A stretch of DNA of 64,000 bases from Clostridium gelidum (GCF_019977655.1 NZ_AP024849.1:2823001-2887000), one strand, 5' to 3'; positions 25,419 through 35,235 are shown, numbered from the stretch's first letter. The notes: generated by a model from the letters alone, not told the origin. Numbers and translations are program-made.

Positions 25419-25802
25419 ATGCAACGCTACAGTTTGGATTTACTAAAGGAGGACCATATAAAAGAATTAAAAGAGGGTAAAAGAAAATTAACAATAAAAC
25501 GAGTTATCACTACAATTATAATAATGCTTTTAATTGTAGCAATTTGGCAAAGAATAATTATTGAAAAAGAAACAAATATATTATTATCTCAGGGAGAAGT
25601 ATTTGATATTAATAATCACAATATGTATATACATTCTACAGGAAGTGGAAGAAATACTGTTGTCTTTGTGTCAGGATCAAGAACACCAAGTTCGTTTACT
25701 GATTTTTACAGATTGCAAATGGAACTGCAGCCGTATGCAAGAATAGTAAGCTTTGATAACGCCGGATTTGGATGGAAGTGGAATCAACAACATGAAATAT
25801 AA
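25419..25802 (+). pseudogene. Truncated alpha/beta hydrolase
   Basis: A 127-codon reading with a membrane helix (about residues 30-45) followed by the start of an alpha/beta hydrolase: HSTGSGRNTVVFVSGSRTPS (oxyanion region) and VSFDNAGFGW. It stops at 25802, before the nucleophile Ser elbow and the rest of the fold, exactly where sequence copied from the signal-peptidase leader begins. It is therefore a 3'-deleted gene. The N-terminal start is uncertain; AAAGGAGGA lies inside the frame near 25445. Confidence 0.65.
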
Positions 25803-25985
25803 TAAAGTAAAGAGCCGACCATCTGATAAAGAGCACCCCGATGGTCGGCTCTTTATTGTTGTTTGAAAAGAAGCTTAACGTTATGTTATAATATGTATAA
25901 AAATACAATATATAAAATAAGAAAGAACTTAATTGAAAATAATATTACTTGCAAGCCAGTGAGTAAAAAAAATTAAGATATGGAT
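25787..25985 (+). repeat. Degenerate copy of the lepB leader and start
   Basis: From AACAACATGAA onward this segment follows 86-290 closely. It has the same hairpin position, the same GTTGTTTGAAAAGAAG and ATAATATGTATAAAAATACAATATA stretch (quoted in part), and a copy of the first codons (GAAAATAATATTACTTGCAAGCCA, partly quoted). The lepB start codon and ribosome site are lost and frame-breaking changes follow. It replaces the 3' end of the hydrolase gene. Bases 25990-26210 contain no gene I can support. Confidence 0.7.
25809..25854 (+). terminator. 15-bp terminator in the copied leader
   Basis: AAAGAGCCGACCATC (25809-25823) pairs perfectly with GATGGTCGGCTCTTT (25840-25854), then ATTGTTGTTT. 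Relative to the lepB hairpin at 113-146, paired positions changed on both arms so that pairing is kept. Confidence 0.75.
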
Positions 25986-26210
25986 AATACCAATTTTAGA
26001 ATATTCATTAAATACTTTAATAAATAGAGAATTATTAGATACTGGTGAAATAGTAGATATTATAATTAAGATGGCTAATGGATTGACATGTTATAAAATT
26101 CTTAAATTACTTTTGGATAAAATTAGTAAAAGGATCATTTATAAGTGTCTATTAGTAGGGAAAATAAAAGTATTTGTGTTTCCAGCAGTAGCTACGAAAT
26201 GGAGGCTAAA

Positions 26211-27068
26211 ATGGAATCTATAGTTTTAAAATATGAGAATATCAGTAAAAAATATAATGGCCACACTATACTGGATAATATAAATCTATCTGTAATGAAG
26301 GGCGAAGCAATTGTTCTTGTTGGTGAAAATGGGTGTGGTAAGAGTACATTGATTAAAATTCTATCTGGACTTACAAAGCCGTCAGGCGGAACAATTAGGA
26401 CTAGCTTAAATACAAAATTAGGATTAATACCTGATCATTTTGAAAAAATAAATTTATCTATTCCTAAGTTTATGATGCATATGCAAGCTATGGAGGGAAA
26501 TGGAAACAAACCTGAAATATTGCAGAAATATTATCATGATTTTTATTTAGAGAACATGTTAGATACTCCTATGAAATATTTGTCAAAGGGAACCTTGCAA
26601 AAAGTAGCTGTTATACAGGCACTAATAAGTAATAAGGATGTATTATTTATGGATGAACCGTTATCAGGGCAAGATACTATGTCTCAGTGTAATTTTATAG
26701 AAGAAATGCGTAGAAGAAAAGAAGATGGAATGGCAATAGTAATGGCGTGTCATGAAGCTAATTTAATTGAAGAACTTGCAGATAGAATCTTGCAACTTAA
26801 AAATGGAAAGTTGGTGGATGGAACAGAATATATTTATGGTCATCAAAAACCAAGATGTATATTTTTAGTACAGTATAAGGATGAACGATTTAACATAACT
26901 GATTTAATTCAAGATTATACAAAAGCAGAAGAAAAGATTACTATAAGCAAATGTGGGGAAATGTGCAAAATAGAGGCTGACAAAGAATACTCAAAGCAAT
27001 TATTTCAATTGTTTTTGACAGAAGATGTTCATATCATAAAGTATGAGGAGATTATGGAATTATGTTAA
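26211..27068 (+). CDS. ABC transporter ATP-binding protein
   Basis: A 285-residue ATPase. Walker A GENGCGKST is at residues 38-46, a degenerate signature LSKGTLQKVAV at about 125, and Walker B DVLFMDEPLSGQD just after. A C-terminal extension of about 80 residues is typical of exporters of bacitracin or antimicrobial-peptide type. ATG 26211 follows GGAGG with a six-base gap; upstream in-frame ATGs at 26199 and 26145 lack this. It overlaps the permease gene by seven bases. The substrate is unknown. Confidence 0.85.
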   Translation: MESIVLKYENISKKYNGHTILDNINLSVMKGEAIVLVGENGCGKSTLIKILSGLTKPSGGTIRTSLNTKLGLIPDHFEKINLSIPKFMMHMQAMEGNGNKPEILQKYYHDFYLENMLDTPMKYLSKGTLQKVAVIQALISNKDVLFMDEPLSGQDTMSQCNFIEEMRRRKEDGMAIVMACHEANLIEELADRILQLKNGKLVDGTEYIYGHQKPRCIFLVQYKDERFNITDLIQDYTKAEEKITISKCGEMCKIEADKEYSKQLFQLFLTEDVHIIKYEEIMELC

Positions 27069-27787
27069 AAGCAATATACAAATTTGAAAAAGATAAGCTT
27101 ATTCATAGTAGTAAAATGGTAGTTCCATTTATATTATTGATTACATATATAAGTTGTTCCTATACTGTGGGACCATTAGAGATTCTGAGTAGCTTTGGTG
27201 CTGCTTCTTCAGTTGTTTTTGCCATCATGGTTAGCATTGGAGTTATGTACGGTGATATGAATTATCAAATGATTGATCAAACGATTTTTGCGAAATTACC
27301 TAAAAAAGAATATTTCTATTTGGGGAAAATAATGATTATGGCAGAGATGAGTATGGTGTTTGCTTTACTTTCCGTATTTATTCCAGTGGTAATCCATGTG
27401 TGCTCTGGGTTTGCACTATTTAAGCGTAGTATAGTATTTTCTGATATATGCTCTGGAATCATGTTGTTTTGGTTTATAGGCATGAGTGGAAGCTTGGTTG
27501 GACTTATTGCAAACCAAAGAATTATTAAGCAAAGGAAAAATGCTATTCTGCTGTGTACATTTATTACCATAGTGGCAATAGTGAAAGAACCTATAAATAA
27601 CAAGTTTATAATAGCTAAATTCCTTACATGGCTTTTGCCACCAGTTTATGATTTAAGTGCTTTTTATTGTAAAGATACTTATTTTCAATTAGGTAACACA
27701 TGGATTTATTTCTTCTGGATTACTGTGTACATTATTATAGAAATTATTGTATATATAAAAATTATGTTGAATAAGGGATTTGAATAA
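27062..27787 (+). CDS. ABC-2-type membrane permease
   Basis: A 241-residue protein with about six hydrophobic helices and a short basic N-terminus (MLKAIYKFEKDKLIHSSK). There is no recognisable catalytic motif. The overlap with the preceding ATPase gene shows the two form one transporter. The size and topology fit small ABC-2-like exporter permeases. A terminator lies 87 bases downstream. Confidence 0.75.
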   Translation: MLKAIYKFEKDKLIHSSKMVVPFILLITYISCSYTVGPLEILSSFGAASSVVFAIMVSIGVMYGDMNYQMIDQTIFAKLPKKEYFYLGKIMIMAEMSMVFALLSVFIPVVIHVCSGFALFKRSIVFSDICSGIMLFWFIGMSGSLVGLIANQRIIKQRKNAILLCTFITIVAIVKEPINNKFIIAKFLTWLLPPVYDLSAFYCKDTYFQLGNTWIYFFWITVYIIIEIIVYIKIMLNKGFE

Positions 27788-27873
27788 AAGTACAAAGAAG
27801 AAAAGATTAGTATTCATTTTTTTTACAATTTATAGTCTTCTATTATGAATCAATAAGAATAAATAACAGATTG

Positions 27874-27904
27874 AAATATCGCATTATTCAAATTTGCGAT
27901 ATTT
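27874..27904 (+). terminator. AAATATCGC hairpin terminator (2)
   Basis: AAATATCGC (27874-27882) pairs with GCGATATTT (27896-27904), then TTTT. It is related to 25216-25254, with a shorter loop, and ends the ABC transporter operon. Confidence 0.75.
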
Positions 27905-27999
27905 TTTTAAATGCAATTCTTATATATGATGCAATATGTAAATATTACTTAGAATTTAAGGTAAAGGAAAAATAAAAAAAGACACTCGAAAAGTACCTT

Positions 28000-28314
28000 T
28001 TAAGAGAAAAATACTTCTCCTTTACCAACTATTGCTATTCTGAAGTCAGGGTCAAAAGATAACACATACTTTGGAGAGTTAGGTTCCATTCGTATAGATT
28101 GGTATAAAGAATGAGTTTTATCAAAAACAAGCACATAAACATTATCAGTACTAGAAACATTTTGAATATTATAAATAGGTTTTGATGATAGATTAAAATC
28201 AGATGGTTTATAAAAACCTTCCTTAAAGATATTGCCTATAGCTAAAGGTATTAAGGTAATAATGTTAAATGATAAGAATAATAAAACTAACAATGAAATA
28301 AAAAATTTCTTCAC
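28000..28314 (-). CDS. Small exported or membrane-anchored protein, unknown
   Basis: A 104-residue protein with an N-terminal signal/anchor (KKFFISLLVLLFLSFNIITL) and a soluble part containing NVYVLVFDKTHSLYQSIRM and a final GKGEVFFS. The GTG start is preceded on its strand by AAGGTGG nine bases upstream. I do not recognise a family. It is convergent with the ABC transporter operon and divergent from the diguanylate cyclase. Confidence 0.5.
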   Translation of the reverse strand: MKKFFISLLVLLFLSFNIITLIPLAIGNIFKEGFYKPSDFNLSSKPIYNIQNVSSTDNVYVLVFDKTHSLYQSIRMEPNSPKYVLSFDPDFRIAIVGKGEVFFS

Positions 28315-28632
28315 TATAATTTACCACCTTCAGCTTTAGTGTGTAATAACCATAATAATATTCACGTATGTTACTAAGAAAATATAGTTTGTTAGTAGAA
28401 AAAGTTTTATTTTGGGGATCTTTGAAAAACTCACAAAAGAAAGATGTTACGTATTGGTTGATAAGTATATGAAATGATAGAATTGGCATTATAATAGGGT
28501 TAAAATAGTTCATATTTCAAATCTTATAGATTAATAGTAAGATATATATAATAAATTAAATACAAAAATAACAATAAAATTATAGTGTTTTACAACCAAT
28601 GTTTAGTATAATAGAAAAATGAGGTGATTTTT

Positions 28633-31065
28633 TTGAACTTAAATAATGTACTTAGTTTTATGTTATTAGTATCAGCATTAATGCTACTTTTTATAGGATA
28701 TTTTTCATGGAAAAGAAAGATGGTATATGTTTCTATATCTTTGATGCCGGTATCAATTTATGCATTTGGATATGGCTTAGAAATATTAGGTACAAGTATT
28801 GAATGGGTAAAGTTTTGGATTAAAATAGAATATATTGGTGTGGCATTTTTACCTGTAGCTTGGTTAATGTTTGCACTTAATTTTACTGGGCATAAGGAGA
28901 AAATTAAAAAGAGTACTTTCATGTTACTAAATATTGTACCTGTTATAACATTAATAATGAATTATACAAATGATTTTCATCATATGTTTTATAAAAAATT
29001 ATATATGAACAATAATGGTATTTTCCCAATTGTAGAACTAATAAAAGGACCTTGGTATTGGCTAAATATTGCTTATACATATGCTATTATGGTTATAGGG
29101 CTAATAATTTTTATATCAGCTTATTTTAAATCAGTATCAATAATAAGAAAACAGATATTACTTTTAATAATAGCCTGGGTAATTCCATGGATTTCAGATA
29201 TTGTTTATATGATGCACTTGATACCCTTTGATGTTGATTTATGTCCACTTGCATTTTCTTTTTCGGGAATAATTTCCAGTTTTGCCATATTAAAATTTAA
29301 ACTTATAAAACTTACACCAATAGCATTGGAGAAAGTCTTTTCTAATATGCTAGATGGGGTAATTATACTAGATTCTGAAAATAATATAGTTAATTTTAAC
29401 AATTCATCAAAAAATATTATTTCAGAATTGAAGGATATAGAACCCGGTGATCAAAAAATTGATGTGGTACTAAAGAAATATGAAACAATACTAAAAGCTG
29501 TAAATAGTGATTCTTATAATGAAAGTTTAATAAGTATAAAAAATAAAGATCAATTAAGATATTATAATATGAATATTAACTATGTATATGAAAATACTGG
29601 TGAAAGCATTGGAAAAATACTAATTTTTAATGATATTACTGAGATGGAACTGCAGCAGAAAAAGTTGTCTGATAGTCTTAATTTTCTTGAGATTCTTATG
29701 AATGCAATTCCTTATCCAATATACTCTAAAGATGAACAGGGAGTATATAATCATTGTAATATTGCGTTAACAAAATATTTAGGAATTAAGGAAGAAGAAT
29801 TTATAGGAAATACTTCTTATGAAGTATTTGAAGAGAAATCAGCAGAAGCTTATGAAAAAGAAGATAAGAATTTAATGGAGACAAAAGAATCTCAAATTTA
29901 TGAAGCAAAGCTTAGGCATAATGATGGTACAGATCATGATGTGATTTTTAGTAAATCACTTACTGTAAGCGAAGAGGGGAATAATAAAGGCGTAGTTGGC
30001 GTTATAATGGATATCTCAGAAGAAAAAAAGAATAGAGAAAAAATAGAGAAATTATCAAAGTTAAAAGAAGCTATGCTTAAGATAGGTTATTCTATTAATG
30101 AAATATCTAATATTAATGATTTACTTCAATTAATACTTAATGAAGTTATTAATTGTGTTGATGAAAGAAGTTATGGTTCAGTATTGCTTTTAGATAAGGA
30201 TAAAAATTTAAAAATAGCTGTAGCTAAAGGTTATGATGAAGACGAGATTAAAACATTTTCAGTAAAACTTGAAGATCACTTTGCATGGTTTAATAATGGG
30301 GGGGAAATAAATAAAACAGTTATTATTAATGGCATTGATGAAATGAAAGATATAAATATGTTAGATACATCAGAAGAAATAAAAATAAAATCTACTATTA
30401 GTTCGCCAATTATTATAGATGGCGAATTGTATGGATTTCTTAATATTGACAGTGAGTATAATAATATATTTGACGAAGGTGATTTAGAATTAATGGAATA
30501 CATGAGAAATCAAGTTGCCATTGCCATATCTAAACATAAACTTTATGAGGAAATTCTATATTTATCTAGATACGATAAATTAACCCATATATATAATAGG
30601 AGGTATTTTGAACAATTAGTTTATACTGATATTTATAATGAGAATTTAGATACAAAAGAATTTTTTGTAGCAGTTTTTGATTTAAATGATTTGAAATTTG
30701 TTAATGATAATTATGGTCATTTAGCTGGTGATGAATTGATTAAAGCATTTTCAAAAGGCTTAAGTAGTATAGTTAAAGACTTTGATATTATAGGAAGATT
30801 TGGAGGCGACGAATTTATCGGAGTTTTTTTAAATGAAAATTCTCAAGGTTTAATTAATAGATTTGAAGAATTATCTGAGAACTTTAAAAATAATCCAATA
30901 ATCTTTCGAGAAAACAAAATTGTTTGCAGCTATAGTTATGGCATTGTTAGTTTTCCTGGAGAGGGAAGGGAATTTGATGAGCTAATAAAGATTGCTGATG
31001 AACGTATGTATGAATATAAGCGTATAGTAAAAATGAAAAGAGAACAAACATTGATGAGATGTTAG
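28633..31065 (+). CDS. Membrane diguanylate cyclase (7TM-PAS-PAS-GAF-GGDEF)
   Basis: An 810-residue signalling protein. About seven N-terminal membrane helices (residues 5-225) resemble the histidine-kinase 7TM sensor module. Two PAS-like domains follow (around 230-340 and 345-460, including IPYPIYSKDEQGVYNHCN), then a GAF domain (about 480-630) and a C-terminal GGDEF domain with intact GGDEF near residue 723. It should make cyclic-di-GMP in response to a membrane or cytosolic signal. The start is TTG 28633, seven bases after GAGGTG; GTG 28624 overlaps that site. Confidence 0.88.
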   Translation: MNLNNVLSFMLLVSALMLLFIGYFSWKRKMVYVSISLMPVSIYAFGYGLEILGTSIEWVKFWIKIEYIGVAFLPVAWLMFALNFTGHKEKIKKSTFMLLNIVPVITLIMNYTNDFHHMFYKKLYMNNNGIFPIVELIKGPWYWLNIAYTYAIMVIGLIIFISAYFKSVSIIRKQILLLIIAWVIPWISDIVYMMHLIPFDVDLCPLAFSFSGIISSFAILKFKLIKLTPIALEKVFSNMLDGVIILDSENNIVNFNNSSKNIISELKDIEPGDQKIDVVLKKYETILKAVNSDSYNESLISIKNKDQLRYYNMNINYVYENTGESIGKILIFNDITEMELQQKKLSDSLNFLEILMNAIPYPIYSKDEQGVYNHCNIALTKYLGIKEEEFIGNTSYEVFEEKSAEAYEKEDKNLMETKESQIYEAKLRHNDGTDHDVIFSKSLTVSEEGNNKGVVGVIMDISEEKKNREKIEKLSKLKEAMLKIGYSINEISNINDLLQLILNEVINCVDERSYGSVLLLDKDKNLKIAVAKGYDEDEIKTFSVKLEDHFAWFNNGGEINKTVIINGIDEMKDINMLDTSEEIKIKSTISSPIIIDGELYGFLNIDSEYNNIFDEGDLELMEYMRNQVAIAISKHKLYEEILYLSRYDKLTHIYNRRYFEQLVYTDIYNENLDTKEFFVAVFDLNDLKFVNDNYGHLAGDELIKAFSKGLSSIVKDFDIIGRFGGDEFIGVFLNENSQGLINRFEELSENFKNNPIIFRENKIVCSYSYGIVSFPGEGREFDELIKIADERMYEYKRIVKMKREQTLMRC

Positions 31066-31165
31066 CTTATACTAAATATGTGGAGTACAGTGTGTTGAAC
31101 AAGGTATTAGAGATTACCACTGTGAATATCAATAAATTAACAAAATCAATCTTTAAATATTTGTG

Positions 31166-31199
31166 AAAAAGGAGTTACAAATCGTAGCGATTCCTTTTT
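31166..31199 (+). terminator. Terminator after the diguanylate cyclase gene
   Basis: AAAAAGGAGT (31166-31175) pairs with ATTCCTTTTT (31190-31199), with one wobble, and a T run follows. It lies 100 bases after the stop codon. Confidence 0.65.
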
Positions 31200-31234
31200 T
31201 CTGTATTAAGTATATTGAATAGCACATTTGAATA

Positions 31235-31270
31235 ATCTTATGTATATTGATTTTTTTATATACATAAGAT
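31235..31270 (+). terminator. Second terminator before spoIIM
   Basis: ATCTTATGTATAT (31235-31247) is the exact complement of ATATACATAAGAT (31258-31270), then GTTTTTTA. The stem is AT-rich but long. No gene is seen between 31066 and 31412. Confidence 0.65.
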
Positions 31271-31412
31271 GTTTTTTATGTACAAAATTTAAATATGCTA
31301 TAAACAAGATATAATTAATCATGATAGTTTTACATATTTATAATTAGGTGAGTGAATAAACTTTAAATGTTAAACATAGTATAAAGTAGAGTAACTAAAG
31401 GAGGAATAAGAG

Positions 31413-32045
31413 ATGAATTTTTTACTTACTAAATTAAATGATACTTTTAGGGATAAAAAGGCCTATTTTTTTATTGTACTCATAATGTTTTGTTTAGGAA
31501 TATCCTTTGGACTTTATACTGTAAAATACATGGGAGCTAGTGATAGGAATGATTTAATGAACTATTTTTCTAGTTTCAGTAATTCTATAGCAAATGAACC
31601 TGTTAACTATGGAAATTTATTATTTGAGGTTATTAAGAAAAATATACTGTTAATTGTACCTATATTTATATTAGGTTTAACTTTTTTTGGAGCTCCTATA
31701 ATATTGATTTTAGATTTATTAAAAGGGTTTTCACTGGGGTATACTTTTTCTTTTATGGTAACTACTTTTGAAGGCAAGGGAATTGGACTAGCCTTAGTAT
31801 CTGTTATTCCTCAAAATTTAATATATATTCCATGTTTTATAGCATTAAGTGTGATTAGTTTGTCTATGTCTACAGAAAAATTCAAGGGAAAGTTTTTCAA
31901 ACGTGGGAAAAATAAAAATTCTTTTTTAGATGGTATATTAAATAAGTTAATTATAATTATAATATTATTTTTAATAGGAATGTTAATTGAAACTTATTTA
32001 TCGCCATCTTTAATAAAATTTGTGACTAAGCGGTTCTATTCGTAA
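31413..32045 (+). CDS. spoIIM: Stage II sporulation protein M
   Basis: A 210-residue integral membrane protein with about five helices. It matches SpoIIM, part of the SpoIID-SpoIIM-SpoIIP complex that drives peptidoglycan remodelling during forespore engulfment. Family features are the helix IFILGLTFFGAPIILILDLL with the following KGFSLGYTFSFM, and VIPQNLIYIP. The start follows AAAGGAGG. It is followed by a XerD-like gene, the same neighbour order as spoIIM-ripX in Bacillus. It shows the host is a spore former. Confidence 0.9.
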   Translation: MNFLLTKLNDTFRDKKAYFFIVLIMFCLGISFGLYTVKYMGASDRNDLMNYFSSFSNSIANEPVNYGNLLFEVIKKNILLIVPIFILGLTFFGAPIILILDLLKGFSLGYTFSFMVTTFEGKGIGLALVSVIPQNLIYIPCFIALSVISLSMSTEKFKGKFFKRGKNKNSFLDGILNKLIIIIILFLIGMLIETYLSPSLIKFVTKRFYS

Positions 32046-32157
32046 TGCAAAATATATACATCTTAATAGTTAAAAACCTTCACCTGTGAAAATTTTAAAA
32101 AGGAAAATTCACAATTTTGTCGAATACTAATCATAATCAATGGTATAGGAGATAATA

Positions 32158-33036
32158 ATGATAAATAGTATAAGTAATTATAAGGAGTATTTGTCGGAGA
32201 GTGGCAAAAGTGAAAATACTATATACGCATATGTGACTGATGTAAGTATATATCTCAAATTCTTAAATAGAAAAGAAATAGATTTATATAAGAGTGATAA
32301 ATTAACAATTATGTCGTATATACAAAATCTCACAACTCTGGGCAAATCCGAAAGATCTATAAATAGAATAGTCATAAGCCTCAGAAATTTCTACTCATAC
32401 TTAAAAGGTGAAACTTTAATAAAGGAAGTTCCCAAAATAGAATACAAGAGTTCCAAAAATAACAGAAAGTTACCACAAATTTTAACCATTGAAGAAGTAG
32501 ATAAAATAATTAGAATAGTTGAAAAGGATTGCTCAAAAGGAGTACGTGATAATGCATTATTAGAATTAATGTATGCTACTGGAATGAAGGTTTCTGAAAT
32601 GATTTCATTAAATGTAGAGGATGTTAATCTTGATTTGAATTTTGTGAGATGTACAGATAATAGGCATTTGGAAAGACTTATACCTATAGGAAGAAGTGCT
32701 TCTAGGGCAATAACAGAGTATTTAAATATAAGATATAAGATAGCACAATGTGGAGTATCAAATCTTTTTGTAAACTTAAATGGTAATAAACTCACAAGAC
32801 AAGGAATTTGGAGAATTGTTAAAGAATATGCTAGAAAAGCTGGTATAGATAAGGATGTTAATTTAAATACCTTTAGGCATTCCTTTGCAGTCCATCTACT
32901 TCAAAATGGAGCAAATGTAAGAGCAGTCCAAAAGTTATTAGGGAATCAAGTTCTAACATATATGGACACATATTATGAGATAATAAACAATGATAAAATC
33001 AACTATATATACATGCATACACATCCAAGGGCTTGA
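32158..33036 (+). CDS. XerD-like tyrosine recombinase homolog, likely inactive
   Basis: A 292-residue protein with a SAM-like N-terminal core-binding domain and a C-terminal catalytic fold, ending HPRA as clostridial XerD does. The catalytic set is largely lost. The first Arg is Lys144 (TGMKVSE instead of TGxRVSE), the beta-hairpin Lys is gone (DNRHLER), the first His is Asn237 (LNTFRHS), and the third His is Asn263 (LLGNQV). Arg240 and Tyr272 remain. It may bind DNA or partner another recombinase without cutting. It follows spoIIM by 112 bases. Confidence 0.75.
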   Translation: MINSISNYKEYLSESGKSENTIYAYVTDVSIYLKFLNRKEIDLYKSDKLTIMSYIQNLTTLGKSERSINRIVISLRNFYSYLKGETLIKEVPKIEYKSSKNNRKLPQILTIEEVDKIIRIVEKDCSKGVRDNALLELMYATGMKVSEMISLNVEDVNLDLNFVRCTDNRHLERLIPIGRSASRAITEYLNIRYKIAQCGVSNLFVNLNGNKLTRQGIWRIVKEYARKAGIDKDVNLNTFRHSFAVHLLQNGANVRAVQKLLGNQVLTYMDTYYEIINNDKINYIYMHTHPRA

Positions 33037-33092
33037 TATTTACTGAGTATCATTAAGAATAGTATAAATGTAATTTGGGTGTTTCCACCTAT

Positions 33093-33121
33093 TTGCCACC
33101 GCTTTTTCAAGTTGGTGGCAA
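33093..33121 (+). terminator. Terminator after the XerD-like gene
   Basis: TTGCCACC (33093-33100) pairs with GGTGGCAA (33114-33121), followed by TTTTAAATT. It lies 57 bases past the stop. Confidence 0.7.
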
Positions 33122-33304
33122 TTTTAAATTCATAAAGGGTTAGCATTAATTTTATAAAAGTACAATAATGTATGACATATATTTAGTATTCTGCTTTTTA
33201 CTAGTAAAAAATAATACAGGTGTTATAATTAAAATAGAAAAATAGTGAATTATTGAGGATTTATAAGGAAAAGAAATAATATAAATAGCAAAAGGATGAA
33301 GAGC

Positions 33305-35206
33305 ATGGAAGATTACATTAAAGAGGCACATAAGAGATCTATATCAAAAGGGATATTATTAAAAAATTCGTTTAGTACTAAGATATTAGATGGTTTTGAA
33401 CTTGAAAATATACTAGATAAAAATAAAGAACTTATTTTAGTAGCAACACCTTTTATAAATAAGTTGTATAACTTTGTGAGAGGATCTGGTTTTTTTGCGG
33501 TATTATGCGATAGAGAAGGTTGCATTTTAAATGTAATAGGAGATGAAAAAATATTAGATGAAGCTTCAGAGCTCAAAATGATTAAAGGTGCATACATGGA
33601 TGAAGCTCATATTGGAACTAATGCAATGAGCCTTGTAGTATCAGAACAAATACCAATTCAGATTTCTGGAAAGGAACATTTAATTTCTGCATATCATAAA
33701 TGGACGTGTTCTGCAGCACCTATTAAGGATATAAATGGAGATATTATTGGAAGTATTGACTTAACTGGATATATAGGAAATGCTCATCCACATACATTGG
33801 GAATGGTAGTTGCTGCAGCAGATGCAATAGAAAAAATGCTTAAAATAAACAAATATAATTTAATGCTTGAAATTTCAAAAAAACGATTAGAAACAACCTT
33901 TAATTCAATTTCTTTAGGAATTTTAACTTGTGATTTAATTGGAAATATTACAACCATGAATAAGCAAGCAACAAGAATGTTTGGTTACAGAGAGCATGAA
34001 AAGAGAAAAATCAAAATTCCTGATATGATTCAAAACTGGAATGAAATAATTGAACATATTAAAGCCAGGAATAACTATATTGATGAAGATATATACATAA
34101 ATACAAAAATCAATAAAGTACAATATGCTCTTACTTTGTACCCAATATACAATTCGAAAATGAACATTGAAGAAATTACTATTATAATTCATGAATTAAA
34201 AAAGAGTAAGAAGTTTTCTGGAAAAATATTAAATGGACAAGCTATATATACATTTGAACAAGTTATCGGGAAAAATGAAAAATTCATGAAGATTGTTGCT
34301 TATGCTAAAAAGATTGCAGACAGTAAATCTACAGTATTAATAACTGGAGAAAGTGGTACTGGAAAGGAAGTTTTTGCTCAAGCTATTCATAATTATAGTA
34401 TCCGCAATGATGACCCTTTTATTGCAGTAAATTGTGGTGCAATTCCAAGGACGCTTATAGAATCAGAATTATTTGGTTATGAGGATGGAGCATTTACTGG
34501 AGCGAAAAAAGGTGGTAGTGTTGGTAAATTTGAAATAGCTGAGGGAGGTACGGTTTTCTTAGATGAAATAGGAGAAATGCCTATTGATATGCAAGTTAAA
34601 TTATTAAGAGTAATTGAAGCAGGTGTGATAACTAGAATAGGAAGTTCAATAGAAATACCTATTGATGTAAGAATTATAGCAGCCACAAATAGAAATCTTA
34701 AAAATGAAGTAGAAAGCGGTAATTTTAGAAAAGATCTTTATTATAGGTTAAATGTTTTGCCTATATATTTACCACCTCTTAGAGAACACAGTGAAGATAT
34801 ACCAGAATTCATAAATTATTATATGGAGAAAATTTCTAAAAAGCTTAATAAGCAAGGTGTTAATATTTCTAATGAATATATGAAATATCTTATAGATTAT
34901 GACTGGCCTGGAAATGTAAGAGAATTAGAAAATGTAATCGAACTAATGATAAATTCTGAAGAGCCAGTTATTAATTTTGGTGATAGTGTGGATGAAGTTC
35001 AAAAGATTATAGTTAATTTAAACACAAATGTTAGTTTGGAACTGATGGAAAAACAGCATATAATTAAAGTTTTACAAGATGTGAAAGGAAATATGACCTT
35101 AGCTGCAAATATATTAGAGATCGGAAGAAACACTTTATATAGAAAAATTGAAAAATTTGATATAGATTGTTCCAAAATTGATCACTGTTCTAAAGTGGAA
35201 CGGTAA
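33305..35206 (+). CDS. Sigma-54-dependent activator of the molybdenum oxidoreductase operon
   Basis: A 633-residue enhancer-binding protein of AcoR-like layout. It has an N-terminal GAF-like domain (AHIGTNAMSLV, HKWTCSAAPI), a PAS domain (about 200-300) and an AAA+ domain with Walker A GESGTGKE (about 346) and the sigma-54 contact loop GAFTGA (about 394). A Fis-type helix-turn-helix (LAANILEIGRNTLYRKI) is at the C-terminus. It should open the -24/-12 promoter at 35330 when it senses an unknown ligand. ATG 33305 sits nine bases after AAAGGA; ATG 33296 is the alternative. Confidence 0.9.
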   Translation: MEDYIKEAHKRSISKGILLKNSFSTKILDGFELENILDKNKELILVATPFINKLYNFVRGSGFFAVLCDREGCILNVIGDEKILDEASELKMIKGAYMDEAHIGTNAMSLVVSEQIPIQISGKEHLISAYHKWTCSAAPIKDINGDIIGSIDLTGYIGNAHPHTLGMVVAAADAIEKMLKINKYNLMLEISKKRLETTFNSISLGILTCDLIGNITTMNKQATRMFGYREHEKRKIKIPDMIQNWNEIIEHIKARNNYIDEDIYINTKINKVQYALTLYPIYNSKMNIEEITIIIHELKKSKKFSGKILNGQAIYTFEQVIGKNEKFMKIVAYAKKIADSKSTVLITGESGTGKEVFAQAIHNYSIRNDDPFIAVNCGAIPRTLIESELFGYEDGAFTGAKKGGSVGKFEIAEGGTVFLDEIGEMPIDMQVKLLRVIEAGVITRIGSSIEIPIDVRIIAATNRNLKNEVESGNFRKDLYYRLNVLPIYLPPLREHSEDIPEFINYYMEKISKKLNKQGVNISNEYMKYLIDYDWPGNVRELENVIELMINSEEPVINFGDSVDEVQKIIVNLNTNVSLELMEKQHIIKVLQDVKGNMTLAANILEIGRNTLYRKIEKFDIDCSKIDHCSKVER

Positions 35207-35235
35207 TTATTTGGCGAAGTGTAGCGAAATGGAAC
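35168..35235. promoter_or_regulatory. Likely enhancer sites for the sigma-54 activator
   Basis: Half-sites TGTTCC (35168-35173), the imperfect palindrome GTTCTAAAGTGGAAC (35187-35201) and TGGAAC (35230-35235) cluster about 95-165 bases upstream of the -24/-12 promoter. They overlap the 3' end of the activator gene, the usual position for activator binding. Confidence 0.6.

Noticed and set aside
28265..28513. 82-codon minus-strand frame upstream of the small exported protein
   Set aside because: Overlaps the better-supported gene at 28000-28314 and has no recognisable start signal or family.
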